Shown here piece after piece: positions 9,301-16,356 of a stretch of 35,682 nt of DNA; the first letter of the stretch is position 1, and every line of letters begins with the position of its first letter. The position numbers and the translations under genes were made by a program. The stretch is taken from NCBI GenBank assembly GCA_045655005.1, contig JAZOOJ010000018.1, positions 1 to 35,682 of the forward strand, written 5' to 3'. Origin of the DNA: UMGS1908 sp045655005 (lineage in GTDB: Bacteria; Bacillota; Clostridia; Christensenellales; UBA1242). The notes beneath the pieces were generated by a model. It did no database searches, was not told the origin of the DNA, and was given only the letters and a program-made list of their open reading frames with translations.

Positions 9301-12300
9301 TAATTCAATATTTGCAACTAGATAATTATCTCCACCATAAACAACTGTTGGAGCGGTTGAACCGGCGTATTCATTATATGAGTATGTAATATTGAGTTTA
9401 TCAAGATTTTCACCTTGGATTTCATACACATAACCACTATTTCTATATGCAAGCGAAACTGAGTAATGCATATTTCCTATATAAGAAGATTCAAGAGTTG
9501 GCGTTTCGCTTCCATTCCAACTAAATGCAGATGTTTGAATACGTTGTTTTTGAATTGAGAATGGTTGTGAAAGTAAGAATGATTGATTTTCAAGTTCATA
9601 ATTCTCATCGTCATAAATCAAACTAACCACAACTTGATAGTCACCAAGCTCAACAGCTTCTTGTACTGGTATCCCAGTCATACCAGTTGTCATATAGGTA
9701 TATTCAAATTGAATTAAATCATCGCTTTCTCTATTAAGTTCAACTTCGAGTGCTTCACCTGTGTAATAGTAAACACCATCATTTGGAATATTCCATTGAA
9801 CACCAGTCAAGTCAATCTTTGCTTTCTTAATTACAAATTCAAAATCAGCTACTCCATTATTGCCAACCAACTCATAATTGTCATTTTCAGCCGAAAGCAC
9901 AACACTAACTGTATAATGTCCAGCAACAGTTGGATTAGTTACAGAATATGTGTAAACCGCTTTTACACCAACTGGAATTCCTTCAATCTCAGGCTTAATT
10001 GCACTGCCGGTATAGGTATACTCATCTTCTACTCCACTCCAATTAATGTTTGACACATCAACAACTTTCGCTACAACGCTAAGAGTACCATTTTGTAATT
10101 GAATTGTATAGTTGTCTGCCGACAAGCCAGAAATTGAAATAGTGTACTCACCCGTGTTATTGCCTTTTGTATAGTTATATGTGTAAACTGGTGTACCCTT
10201 AATTACATCTTCAGCCTTTTCTCCCATTTTAAGTCCAGAAACAACTTCGTAGCCATAGCCATTAGGGTCAGCGTCATCACCAAACGTGATTTCTTTATCA
10301 TTTGCTTTAACAATTAAAGTCGCTGGTGTAATAGCCCATTGGAAAGTTTTTGTTACAGCATCAAAAGTGTTATAGTTCTTGGTATCCGAACATTCAAATC
10401 TAACAGTTAATGTATAATTACCAACAGCAACACCCTCATAACCGCTTATTAATATACACTTAGCCCCTGCTGGAACACCATCAACTGAAACGTGTCTTAC
10501 ATACCCGCCATACACATAAGCACCACCCACAAAGTCAGCAGAGCCAACAATACGAACATCATCAAAAGCAGTTGGTTGAACAGTAGCCTTTTCAATTGTA
10601 AATGGCAATTCAATTTCTTCCATTGGGTTATAGTTTGTTGTATCAACATATTGAAGATAGATAACTGCGGTATAACTTCCATATTCAATCGCTTCTGCAT
10701 CACGAACAATAATTCCAGTTACAGTTACTCCACTTGGAAGTGTAGATTCTTTAACTGCAAGCACACCTTCTTGGTCAAGTCCATTATATGTCAACACGTC
10801 ATCTTCAAGTTCAATAGTTGTTAAATCAACATCAACATCAATTTTTTCAACGGTCAATGTTCCATTTTGATAGGTAATGTCATAATTTGTTTCATCCAAT
10901 CCAGATGGAGTGATAATATATTCGCCAACATTTGAGCCTGCGGTATACAAAACTTCATCAGAGCCAACCATTTTATAGAACTTGAATACCACCGTACCAA
11001 GGTCAGCAACAACATCTCCATTAACCAAACCTGTTGGTTCTACACCATGATTGGTTGCATTTGTTTTATAATCAATTGTTACATCATTAGCCTTAATAGT
11101 TAGAGCCCTTCTAGCAACTCTTAAAGTTCCACTTTCAAAACTAATGTCATAGTTTCTAGAAGTCAAACCACTTGGAGTGATTAGATAGTCCCCAGCATCT
11201 TCTCCTGCATCATAACCATCATAATCATAAGCCAAACTTCCTTCAAAAATGTTTGGTGTATTTTCATCTTCGCCTGCTACGAAACCAGAATAGGTTACAC
11301 CAGCATTGGCTCTTGGGTCACCATAGGTCACACCAGTCAACTTGTCATTAGCCTTAATAGTTAAAGACTTCTTTGCAATCGACCAATCAAGTCGTAAACT
11401 TGCAACCGAACCATAGTTTGTATCGGCTCCAATATAGTTAAAATTAACAACAACTGCATAACTACCAAAGTCTTTTGCTTCAGCACCTGTAAATCCTGCA
11501 ATTTCAACCATCTCTGTATTCAAACCAGTTGTTACAAGTTCAACAGTTTGAGTTGTGCCATTATAAATTAAACTATCATCTTCAAGTGTTAAATCACCAA
11601 CATTATAGAAAATACCCTTTTGAACTTCCCAAACAATCGTTTGAGTTTGGATTGGGTTATAATATTCAGCATCACTACCGCTATATGTAAAAGTTATAGT
11701 AGCCTCATAGTCATCACCAGCATTAACAGCGGTTGCGTCGCCCGAAATTGAGTATGATATATTTTGAGGTAAAGTCGACCCATCAGCAGTTTTTATCGCA
11801 AGAGTATGAGTTGTACCTTCTTCATAAACATACTCGCCATTTTGAACCATTTGCGGTACAGCAAGTGTTCCTTTGTTTATTTTCCAGTCCAAAGTTTTGT
11901 CTGGAATAGCGTTATAATTTTCGCCATCTACATAACTAAACTTAGCCGTTACCAAATAATCGTTAGGCACGCTGGCACTTGTTATACCTTCATAGGTTAC
12001 ACTAACGCCTGTTGGAAGTCCTGTAACCGCCACAGTTTTAGTTACCCCATCATAGGTAAATGGTTCGCTGTAATTCCACGAAACACCGCTCATATCAATG
12101 GTAGCCTTAACAACCTTCACAGTCACACCGACACTTTGCTCCCCACAGGCAAAAGTAAGCGTATACTCGCCTCTTGGAGTGACATCAGCGTCTGGGATAT
12201 CTGACGTGAAAGTAAAACCATCTTCGTCTTCGGTTTTAAGTGAAACCACAACTGATTCACCTTCCCCAACATCGGCACTAACTTTAAAATCTGATGCAGA

Positions 12301-12495
12301 CAGACTTACCTTAGAGCCATAGGGAATTGTGATAGTATTATCTGACATAGAATAATTTTCATTAGTCAACTGAACAGAAATACTAGTAACTTTTGCACTA
12401 TCAAAACCATCTTTTCCACCGCAAGCGGTAAACAATAAAAGTGCAGGTAATATAAATGCAAAAGCCAGCAACAAAGTTGCAAATCTCTTCTTCAT
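6334..12495 (-). CDS. Giant MBG/Ig-like repeat lipoprotein, 2053 residues
   Basis: The ATG has GGAG 8 bases upstream. Residues 1-24 are a signal peptide ending in a lipobox-like LFTAC, so Cys25 should be lipidated and the protein anchored outside the membrane. From about residue 130 it consists of Ig-like modules of 75-90 residues with the signature YDG...V.GLP.GV.VTY...YLVTA.F...NYN. At least three are MBG-type modules starting (L)T/VIKAND near residues 375, 463 and 725, each with an NYDI/NYTI...GTL end. After about residue 1000 the modules become irregular beta domains with acidic surfaces and no obvious enzyme. There is no LPXTG sorting signal. Likely a stalk or adhesin-like surface protein; the ligand is unknown. 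Monocistronic. Confidence 0.88.
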   Translation of the reverse strand: MKKRFATLLLAFAFILPALLLFTACGGKDGFDSAKVTSISVQLTNENYSMSDNTITIPYGSKVSLSASDFKVSADVGEGESVVVSLKTEDEDGFTFTSDIPDADVTPRGEYTLTFACGEQSVGVTVKVVKATIDMSGVSWNYSEPFTYDGVTKTVAVTGLPTGVSVTYEGITSASVPNDYLVTAKFSYVDGENYNAIPDKTLDWKINKGTLAVPQMVQNGEYVYEEGTTHTLAIKTADGSTLPQNISYSISGDATAVNAGDDYEATITFTYSGSDAEYYNPIQTQTIVWEVQKGIFYNVGDLTLEDDSLIYNGTTQTVELVTTGLNTEMVEIAGFTGAEAKDFGSYAVVVNFNYIGADTNYGSVASLRLDWSIAKKSLTIKANDKLTGVTYGDPRANAGVTYSGFVAGEDENTPNIFEGSLAYDYDGYDAGEDAGDYLITPSGLTSRNYDISFESGTLRVARRALTIKANDVTIDYKTNATNHGVEPTGLVNGDVVADLGTVVFKFYKMVGSDEVLYTAGSNVGEYIITPSGLDETNYDITYQNGTLTVEKIDVDVDLTTIELEDDVLTYNGLDQEGVLAVKESTLPSGVTVTGIIVRDAEAIEYGSYTAVIYLQYVDTTNYNPMEEIELPFTIEKATVQPTAFDDVRIVGSADFVGGAYVYGGYVRHVSVDGVPAGAKCILISGYEGVAVGNYTLTVRFECSDTKNYNTFDAVTKTFQWAITPATLIVKANDKEITFGDDADPNGYGYEVVSGLKMGEKAEDVIKGTPVYTYNYTKGNNTGEYTISISGLSADNYTIQLQNGTLSVVAKVVDVSNINWSGVEDEYTYTGSAIKPEIEGIPVGVKAVYTYSVTNPTVAGHYTVSVVLSAENDNYELVGNNGVADFEFVIKKAKIDLTGVQWNIPNDGVYYYTGEALEVELNRESDDLIQFEYTYMTTGMTGIPVQEAVELGDYQVVVSLIYDDENYELENQSFLLSQPFSIQKQRIQTSAFSWNGSETPTLESSYIGNMHYSVSLAYRNSGYVYEIQGENLDKLNITYSYNEYAGSTAPTVVYGGDNYLVANIELKEEYADIYEMEASPITLSLEIEIEHRPFKNLALNGEEITLWELNNLQHIKIGSQVTFELNDGYVMKGDDNSVATSPINFDKVDWVNYSVYCGEQWVGSFHTETYAVEGITVNGDQEISYPVNDHISVRLAQGQTSLPISISGRLDGVTLKYTYGNSDYITITGNSFTISDLTDVSTVVIYVQDLSDSESYSQLLWMTIEEYDPIARYVFNAVSFDGETTEVEVDGYWYSNMIYTGFFAVDANDSDIIYTNTKIYTDETRTTEVDLTDINSYAGNNVYLAVFDDESNFISGKTYSIHYEFIDANVNRVSTESMYTSEVFMVEDASSYLLNYNVENDNITVVATINGGTSIDLTADVTYAEYKIQITVGEKAYTFTREIRFVKTCNVFEVFDDTESVVIYNESTQLNSDVRNYGDIGSNVRFDLYNASNIRNFETNELSGLEISGLKQGYAVTSKDVFEVNGDFYIKFVLHYTPTSADGGLVEFDKTWIVSVDFMGEYNNNTDATIKVYGMGDPITLDSAVTSIELDITSYEELDVQLSNYYASAVIKNGEEIIARSNDWGRLEFTPSTAGSYTLVIIATDGTTRTYEITVTGEVVPILEVVIGEEPYQQFMGSNGPDNGPFIYTINNEYSYNFKLYIGAEAQELIDENGKFTITSANSSIFAGANVYSTESNITPIGTLPLGMTALTVQDIESDMPYVMFYVMIQMEMGQDPETGDPISETITAYIYIYLCEQPADADVYYLFKVTEGDEELSEGFRMVGEDIVLVGDFAADMEELVFEGYLGNVDYDGTSETFILDSIAVTDFAVSMIEADTIVDKFNSDAVVGSIVPGSVNTFTNLEFKVGSYKETPCISFGFGECVIYLYLTVDPNADNPSLGEGLLPEETTLTITIGSVTKTFADMEFNTDFNAYTVDFTSLNASDLVENDVIPATITTDLTEEFESASTGTVYDITQNIDSEITIECADGLYFIVYDGEVFILFMFGDAVEPEV

Positions 12496-12542
12496 TCCTT
12501 TTTCTCCTTATTATATTTTATTCTAAATTATTAGACATATTC

Positions 12543-12570
12543 ATTATACCACAACGAAACCCAAAGTCCA
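12543..12570 (-). promoter_or_regulatory. Promoter of the giant lipoprotein gene
   Basis: TATAAT (12543-12548) preceded by TTGTGG (extended -10) and, 16 bases upstream, TGGACT (12565-12570) as a weak -35. About 45 bases before the start codon. A second TATAAT nearer the gene is too close to the ribosome-binding site to be used. Confidence 0.6.
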
Positions 12571-12689
12571 TTTAAAATAACCCCTTTGTGTAATTTTTGC
12601 AAAATATTTTCCACCATTTTTTTCGCCACCACTTTCCTTTTTTTCATCTTTCCACCAACCCCGAAACGACACAACCCCACAGAACACAC

Positions 12690-12720
12690 AAAAAAAGAGA
12701 ACGATTTTAACTCGCTCTCT
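12690..12720 (-). terminator. Intrinsic terminator of an orphan minus-strand transcript
   Basis: Stem AGAGAGCGA/TCGTTCTCT (one G-T pair) with a 7-base loop and then TTTTTTT on the minus strand. No protein gene precedes it; the nearest upstream promoter is at 12882-12910. Confidence 0.7.
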
Positions 12721-12742
12721 ATAAAAATGGTTTCCATATCTC

Positions 12743-12770
12743 GTAGGGGCGTAGTTTCGCTCGCCCGCAA
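12743..12770 (-). repeat. REP-like GC-rich palindrome
   Basis: GTAGGGGCG, a 10-base loop region, then CGCCCGC forms a short GC-rich hairpin (GGGCG/CGCCC) in an otherwise AT-rich spacer. From memory, dispersed elements starting GTAGGGGCG and ending CGCCCGCA are common between genes of gut Clostridia. Only one copy is in this window, so the repeat status is inferred. Confidence 0.4.
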
Positions 12771-12881
12771 CAACGCAAAAACTATCCACTACCTTAACGG
12801 CTATGCCTATGGTTACCGTTCATTAAATGACCACAACAAAAGCCCCCTTTATTGAATGAAAGTTAACCCCACTACTTTTTC

Positions 12882-12910
12882 ATTATAACACATAGTCTAA
12901 AACAATTTCA
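12882..12910 (-). promoter_or_regulatory. Extended -10 promoter of the candidate small RNA
   Basis: TATAAT (12882-12887) preceded by TGTGT (extended TGn), with TGAAAT (12905-12910) 17 bases upstream as a partial -35. Confidence 0.5.
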
Positions 12911-12913
12911 GCC

Positions 12914-13009
12914 AAAAAAAATAGAGGTCTTATGAAAATATTTACATCCACACCAACCTTTATTTTAATTTCATAAAACAAATATAAGCATGGCACAAAA
13001 AATAAGACC
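12914..13009 (-). terminator. Long-loop terminator after the gene at 13027-13599
   Basis: GGTCTTAT (13002-13009 read on minus) pairs perfectly with ATAAGACC (12926-12933), which is followed by a run of T residues. The arms are about 68 bases apart. A TTATGAAA in the loop could instead pair with TTTCATAA, which overlaps the downstream arm. Confidence 0.5.
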
Positions 13010-13026
13010 ATCTTTAAACTTTTTTT

Positions 13027-13599
13027 TCAGAGTTGCTCTTGGTTTATATAGTTTTCTATTAACTCTTTATAATATTCGCCAGCCCAAGACTTCTGCTTAA
13101 AGTCCCTACCACTAAAGAATCCTTTCTTGGTTAAAACTTTTAAGATATACTCATTACATTTCTCTTCGGTATTATATTCACTTGTATTATAAGACACCAC
13201 GTCAAATTTCCCCTCTGCAATAAGCCTTCCAAACTCCTCTGCGACATCATCAATCTCTTTACAAGATAAAACATCAACACCAACTTCGCTTACAACTTCC
13301 ATTGGGTCGCCAGTCGCATCTGTAAATGTGTCTGCTGGCAATTGATAGCAAAAACCTTTTTGTCCAGAATATCTTTCTTTAAATGAATTTGGCCTTGCCT
13401 CATAAAAGGTAGGGACGCCATCATCATTCTCATCCATCCAACCATCAAACTTCCCTTGTCCCTTGGCTGAGAAAAACAATACCACCCAATAGTCTGTACT
13501 TGCATAGACATAAGGTTTATCGTGTTTACACTTAAAAGGTTCCAATCGTTTTAGTCCTGACAAACTACTTCCATGATATACAACATTTTTATTATCCAT
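13027..13599 (-). CDS. YHGS-type ADP-ribosyltransferase-like protein, 190 residues
   Basis: ATG with GAAGGGAAG upstream. The N-terminus Y8-H9-G10-S11 followed by LSGLKRLEPFKCKHDKPYVY and ASTD matches a small Bacillota family remembered as HGS...GLK.LEP...KPYVYAT; it is usually annotated as hypothetical. A central FKERYSGQKGFCYQL and a later E-V-V-S-E strand fit the rest of that family. The H-Y-E-like order suggests a minimal ADP-ribosyltransferase fold, but catalytic residues cannot be confirmed by eye. No signal peptide. It starts 10 bases after the stop of the 13610-14134 gene, so the two are translated from one message and probably act together. Confidence 0.65.
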   Translation of the reverse strand: MDNKNVVYHGSSLSGLKRLEPFKCKHDKPYVYASTDYWVVLFFSAKGQGKFDGWMDENDDGVPTFYEARPNSFKERYSGQKGFCYQLPADTFTDATGDPMEVVSEVGVDVLSCKEIDDVAEEFGRLIAEGKFDVVSYNTSEYNTEEKCNEYILKVLTKKGFFSGRDFKQKSWAGEYYKELIENYINQEQL

Positions 13600-13609
13600 A
13601 AACTTCCCT

Positions 13610-14134
13610 TCAAAAACTTAAAACTTCAATAATTTTTGCTTTACCCTGAAAGAAATACTCTTGCTCCTCAGCGGTTTCGTCGCCCCTCCAAAACCTTGTA
13701 ATTCCTTGGATATGAGCTTCTTCGGAAAGTTCAGCAGGCTTCTTTTCGTCAAGCGTAGTAGCACAAGCGTGCAACTTTCCCTCGCAACTGACCTTAAATA
13801 AACCCAAAGGCGAAATACCTGCATTTTTCTTCCATCTTTTAGCGAGGTTCAAGCAATCCTCAATATTGTCATAAAGAATAATCGATTCAAGCCTGCTTGG
13901 GAGCTCTGGGTCTATGCTTTTTCTCACCTTTTCGTGTAAGCTTTCCATAAAGACAAGCTTCTTCTCTCTTGGAGATTTAAAAAGTTTTCTTTTGGATTGC
14001 TTAAATTTAACATATTTAGCATTATGTTTTTTAGAGCAATCGCATAAATCACCCACTTTATAGTTATGATATTTTCTATTAAATTCGGTATCTTGCACAA
14101 TTAGATACATTTCTTTACCATTCACAAATTCCAC
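13610..14134 (-). CDS. DUF2441-like protein, 174 residues
   Basis: The GTG at 14134 has AAGGAG 10 bases upstream; a GTG at 14143 is only one base from that site and is less likely. The C-terminal half reads like DUF2441-type proteins: a segment where a name or position is looked up (ESIILYDNIEDCLNLAKRW), a strand LGLFKVSCEGKLHACAT, then ARLYW-like text (ITRFWRGDE) and a closing FQGKAKIIEVLSF. The N-terminal half is Lys-rich with CDCSKKH. The family's biochemistry is unknown; some members are linked to ADP-ribosyltransferase-like folds, which would fit the partner gene downstream. The family call is from memory and moderate. Confidence 0.6.
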   Translation of the reverse strand: MEFVNGKEMYLIVQDTEFNRKYHNYKVGDLCDCSKKHNAKYVKFKQSKRKLFKSPREKKLVFMESLHEKVRKSIDPELPSRLESIILYDNIEDCLNLAKRWKKNAGISPLGLFKVSCEGKLHACATTLDEKKPAELSEEAHIQGITRFWRGDETAEEQEYFFQGKAKIIEVLSF

Positions 14135-14171
14135 AGCAATCACACTCCTTCACTTTTGTTATAGCATAGTT

Positions 14172-14199
14172 ATTATAGCACAGCGACCAGACTTTTCAA
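14172..14199 (-). promoter_or_regulatory. Sigma-A promoter of the two-gene unit
   Basis: TTGAAA (14194-14199), 16 bases, TATAAT (14172-14177), with CTGTGC before the -10; about 40 bases before the start codon. The stretch 14200-14295 shows nothing else. Confidence 0.65.
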
Positions 14200-14295
14200 A
14201 CAAAATTCCAACCCCTATTTAATTTCAAAATTTCACCAACAAACATTTCCCCAACAATAAACTTCTTTTGTTGCTACAACTCCAACTCACTGAAT

Positions 14296-14334
14296 CAATA
14301 AAATAAGACAGGCTTAATGCCTGTCTTATTTTAT
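14296..14334 (-). terminator. Terminator of the tRNA operon
   Basis: A perfect 13-base-pair stem AAATAAGACAGGC/GCCTGTCTTATTT with a 5-base loop, followed by ATT. It starts directly after the CCA end of tRNA-Leu. Confidence 0.85.
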
Positions 14335-14421
14335 TGGTGCCGATGACTGGACTTGAACCAGCACGAAGTTTCCCTCGAGGGATTTTAAGTCCCTTGCGTC
14401 TGCCTATTCCGCCACATCGGC
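14335..14421 (-). tRNA. tRNA-Leu (anticodon TAA)
   Basis: 87 bases with an encoded CCA. Acceptor GCCGATG pairs with CATCGGC; D arm GCGGAATAGGCAGACGC; anticodon stem AGGGA...TCCCT with loop CTTAAAA; a long class II variable arm (CGAGGGAAACTTCG region); T arm GCTGGTTCAAGTCCAGT. It is the second gene of a two-tRNA transcript and reads UUA (and UUG by wobble). Confidence 0.95.
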
Positions 14422-14424
14422 ATT

Positions 14425-14498
<74 letters not shown>

Positions 14499-14538
14499 AA
14501 AATGCTACCCAAAGTTATTATTTCGTATAACAACAAAT

Positions 14539-14568
14539 AATATACCACAAAAGATATGCTGTTGTCAA
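14539..14568 (-). promoter_or_regulatory. Sigma-A promoter of the tRNA-Cys/tRNA-Leu operon
   Basis: Consensus TTGACA (14563-14568), 18 bases, TATATT (14539-14544) with TTGTGG before the -10. Confidence 0.75.
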
Positions 14569-14616
14569 CTGTATTTTAAAAAACTTTGAATAACATTTAA
14601 AATTAATGCATCTCAA

Positions 14617-15234
14617 CTACGCTTGTTGATTAACTTCTTTATTTGCTGAATTTTCAACTTCAACCACAACACTGTCTTCGCCTTTAAGTCTTCTGTAAAA
14701 TTCTGCGTGTGCTAGGTTCATATAAGGAATAACCCAGAACAACAAAATACCAAAGGTAAATAAAGACAAAAACATCCAACCGATAAACGATAAATCAAGC
14801 ATAAACAATTCCATTTTATGACCATTCATCATTTCACGACTTTTTGTGATTGCATCGTTTGCTCCAACAGACTTATCATCATTCATAATGAAATAAGTCA
14901 TCGCATAAGAATAGCTCTTTACAAGACCCGGAATAATGAACAACAAAGTCCATAAAAAAATGTAAATTGTGTGCAAAATACCTGCAAGAAAACTTCTCAC
15001 AAAATCACTACTAAAAGCACTAAACAAGTCCATAACTCCAGCTTCTTCTCTGCGCATAATATGAAGCAAAATTGTTGTCCAACCAAAAGCAAATATGCCA
15101 GTAAAAACAAAGCCGAATTTAACATACGCTAAAAGGCCAATGATTATTGTATACAACCCAAAAACTCCTACCATAAGCCAAAGATTTTGAACAGACCTTT
15201 CCTTTGCCGCAGCCTTAATGTCCCAACGATTCAT
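14617..15234 (-). CDS. DUF975 family membrane protein, 205 residues
   Basis: Integral membrane protein with about four to five hydrophobic segments (near residues 17-40, 42-58, 83-102, 143-172). It contains the family hallmarks IPGLVKSYSYAMTYFIMNDD, a KSREMMNGHKMELF block and LSFIGWMFLSLFTFGILLFW followed by PYMNLAHAEFYRRL, all typical of DUF975. The function of the family is not known; members are common in Bacillota. A charged cytoplasmic tail follows residue 185. The gene is 58 bases downstream of the ArsP_2-like permease in the same direction with no terminator seen, so it may share its transcript. Confidence 0.85.
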   Translation of the reverse strand: MNRWDIKAAAKERSVQNLWLMVGVFGLYTIIIGLLAYVKFGFVFTGIFAFGWTTILLHIMRREEAGVMDLFSAFSSDFVRSFLAGILHTIYIFLWTLLFIIPGLVKSYSYAMTYFIMNDDKSVGANDAITKSREMMNGHKMELFMLDLSFIGWMFLSLFTFGILLFWVIPYMNLAHAEFYRRLKGEDSVVVEVENSANKEVNQQA

Positions 15235-15292
15235 AATACTTTTCCCTCCTATTATATTTTATTTAATTTTTTATAAAACTATTAATTAAAAC

Positions 15293-16264
15293 TTAGAATA
15301 TAAAATGTAAGCCATATCCAACCAAAAGGCTTGGAATAATAAGCATAGCAAGAATAAACAAGTTCTCCTTAATATTTTTATTCTGTTTAAATAGGACCAC
15401 AAGTCCCAGTCCCGCATTAACAGACAAGCCCGCAAGCAAAGCCCCAAACGAAAGCCCACCTATTAAATAAAGTTCAGTTATAACAACACTTGACGCACAA
15501 TTTGGAATAAGCCCAACAGCAACTGCCAATATTGGCTGAAATAGACTTGAACTATTTAAAAACGCAGTCAAACTTTCTTCACCAACGAAATGCACAACCG
15601 CACCAAATATGATGTTTACAACCAAGATAAAAGCAAATATTTTTAAACTATGTAAAATTGGATGTTTCCACTCAAACTTCTCATTGTCAATATGATGATG
15701 ACAACACCCTAAGGCTTCTATTTCATTTCCATTTTCTTCGTGCTCGTGCGAATGATGGTCATCATTCTCGTGATGATGTTCTTGACTAGTTTCCAATTCT
15801 AAGACTGTTTCTTGATTTTCGTTGATTTCTTCAACAGAAAGCAAACGCTCCGAACCAATCTCATTTTTAAACACCTTTGGATAAAGCCACATTGTAAAAT
15901 ATCCAATCGCCACACCTAAAACAATTTTAATTGCAATCATTAAAAGCAGAGCCGGAATTGCGGTAACATCAGCAATCATCATAGGAATTGCCTCGTCGCT
16001 GGTTGCAATAAACACAGCAATCAACGCACCAATTGACAACTTTCTTTTAGCATACAAATCGGTTGAAACAATCGAAAACCCACATTGAGGCACGCAACCA
16101 AAAACCGCACCAAAAACAGGAGAAGCCTTGCCTTTAAGCATCTTAGACTTCTCAAAACCCATAACTCCCTTATATTCAAGGAGTTCAAGCAAAATGTAAA
16201 CTATGAATAGCACAGGTAAAGCAATTAAACTTTCAATCAACCCGTGCTTTAATATTTCAAGCAT
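15293..16264 (-). CDS. ArsP_2-type metal permease with His-rich loop, 323 residues
   Basis: The ATG at 16264 has GGGAG about 10 bases upstream; a longer frame reaches back to 16327 but would begin within the -35. Two membrane halves of four to five helices each flank a hydrophilic loop (about residues 133-197). Each half carries a Pro-x-Cys motif: GCVPQCGFSI near residue 56 and LIPNCASSVV near residue 243. That layout is the PF11449 (ArsP_2, putative 10TM heavy-metal exporter/putative manganese transporter) family. The loop has many histidines (QEHHHENDDHHSHEHE and CCHHH), so it should bind divalent metal. Likely exports a metal or arsenical from the cell; the substrate cannot be told from sequence. 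Confidence 0.8.
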   Translation of the reverse strand: MLEILKHGLIESLIALPVLFIVYILLELLEYKGVMGFEKSKMLKGKASPVFGAVFGCVPQCGFSIVSTDLYAKRKLSIGALIAVFIATSDEAIPMMIADVTAIPALLLMIAIKIVLGVAIGYFTMWLYPKVFKNEIGSERLLSVEEINENQETVLELETSQEHHHENDDHHSHEHEENGNEIEALGCCHHHIDNEKFEWKHPILHSLKIFAFILVVNIIFGAVVHFVGEESLTAFLNSSSLFQPILAVAVGLIPNCASSVVITELYLIGGLSFGALLAGLSVNAGLGLVVLFKQNKNIKENLFILAMLIIPSLLVGYGLHFIF

Positions 16265-16298
16265 TATATGGATTCTCCCATTTAAATTTACAATAAAT

Positions 16299-16327
16299 AA
16301 AATACTACAAACAAATATTTTTGTCAA
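16299..16327 (-). promoter_or_regulatory. Sigma-A promoter of the metal permease
   Basis: Consensus TTGACA (16322-16327), 17 bases, TATTTT (16299-16304). The leader of about 28 bases is too short for a metal riboswitch. Confidence 0.65.
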
Positions 16328-16356
16328 ACAATTACTATTCTTTAACCAAATTTAGA

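Larger units (their letters stand above)
12690..12875 (-). ncRNA. Candidate small RNA, about 180 nt
   Basis: This stretch is bounded by a good extended -10 promoter (12882-12910) and a strong terminator (12690-12720), yet holds no convincing reading frame with a ribosome-binding site. The predicted RNA has a 5-base-pair stem AACGG/CCGTT, a GC-rich hairpin GGGCG/CGCCC, and a possible long-range pairing of GTAG-t-GGGG near its 5' end with CCCCTAC. I could not match it by eye to 6S, SRP, tmRNA or RNase P RNA. It may instead be a decayed repeat. The rest of the 12496-13026 gap holds only the lipoprotein promoter, a pyrimidine-rich tract (about 12590-12690) and the terminator of the next gene. Confidence 0.4.

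Noticed and set aside
11806..12204. 132-residue plus-strand frame inside the giant lipoprotein gene
   Set aside because: Antisense to strongly coding sequence, no ribosome-binding site, odd composition; a shadow frame.
12544..12789. Open frame of about 80 residues upstream of the lipoprotein gene
   Set aside because: It runs through the REP-like palindrome, a terminator and the lipoprotein promoter, has no ribosome-binding site, and its text (GERNYAPTRYG) is what such repeats give when translated.
16265..16356. Manganese (yybP-ykoY) riboswitch before the metal permease
   Set aside because: The leader after the mapped promoter is about 28 bases, far too short.
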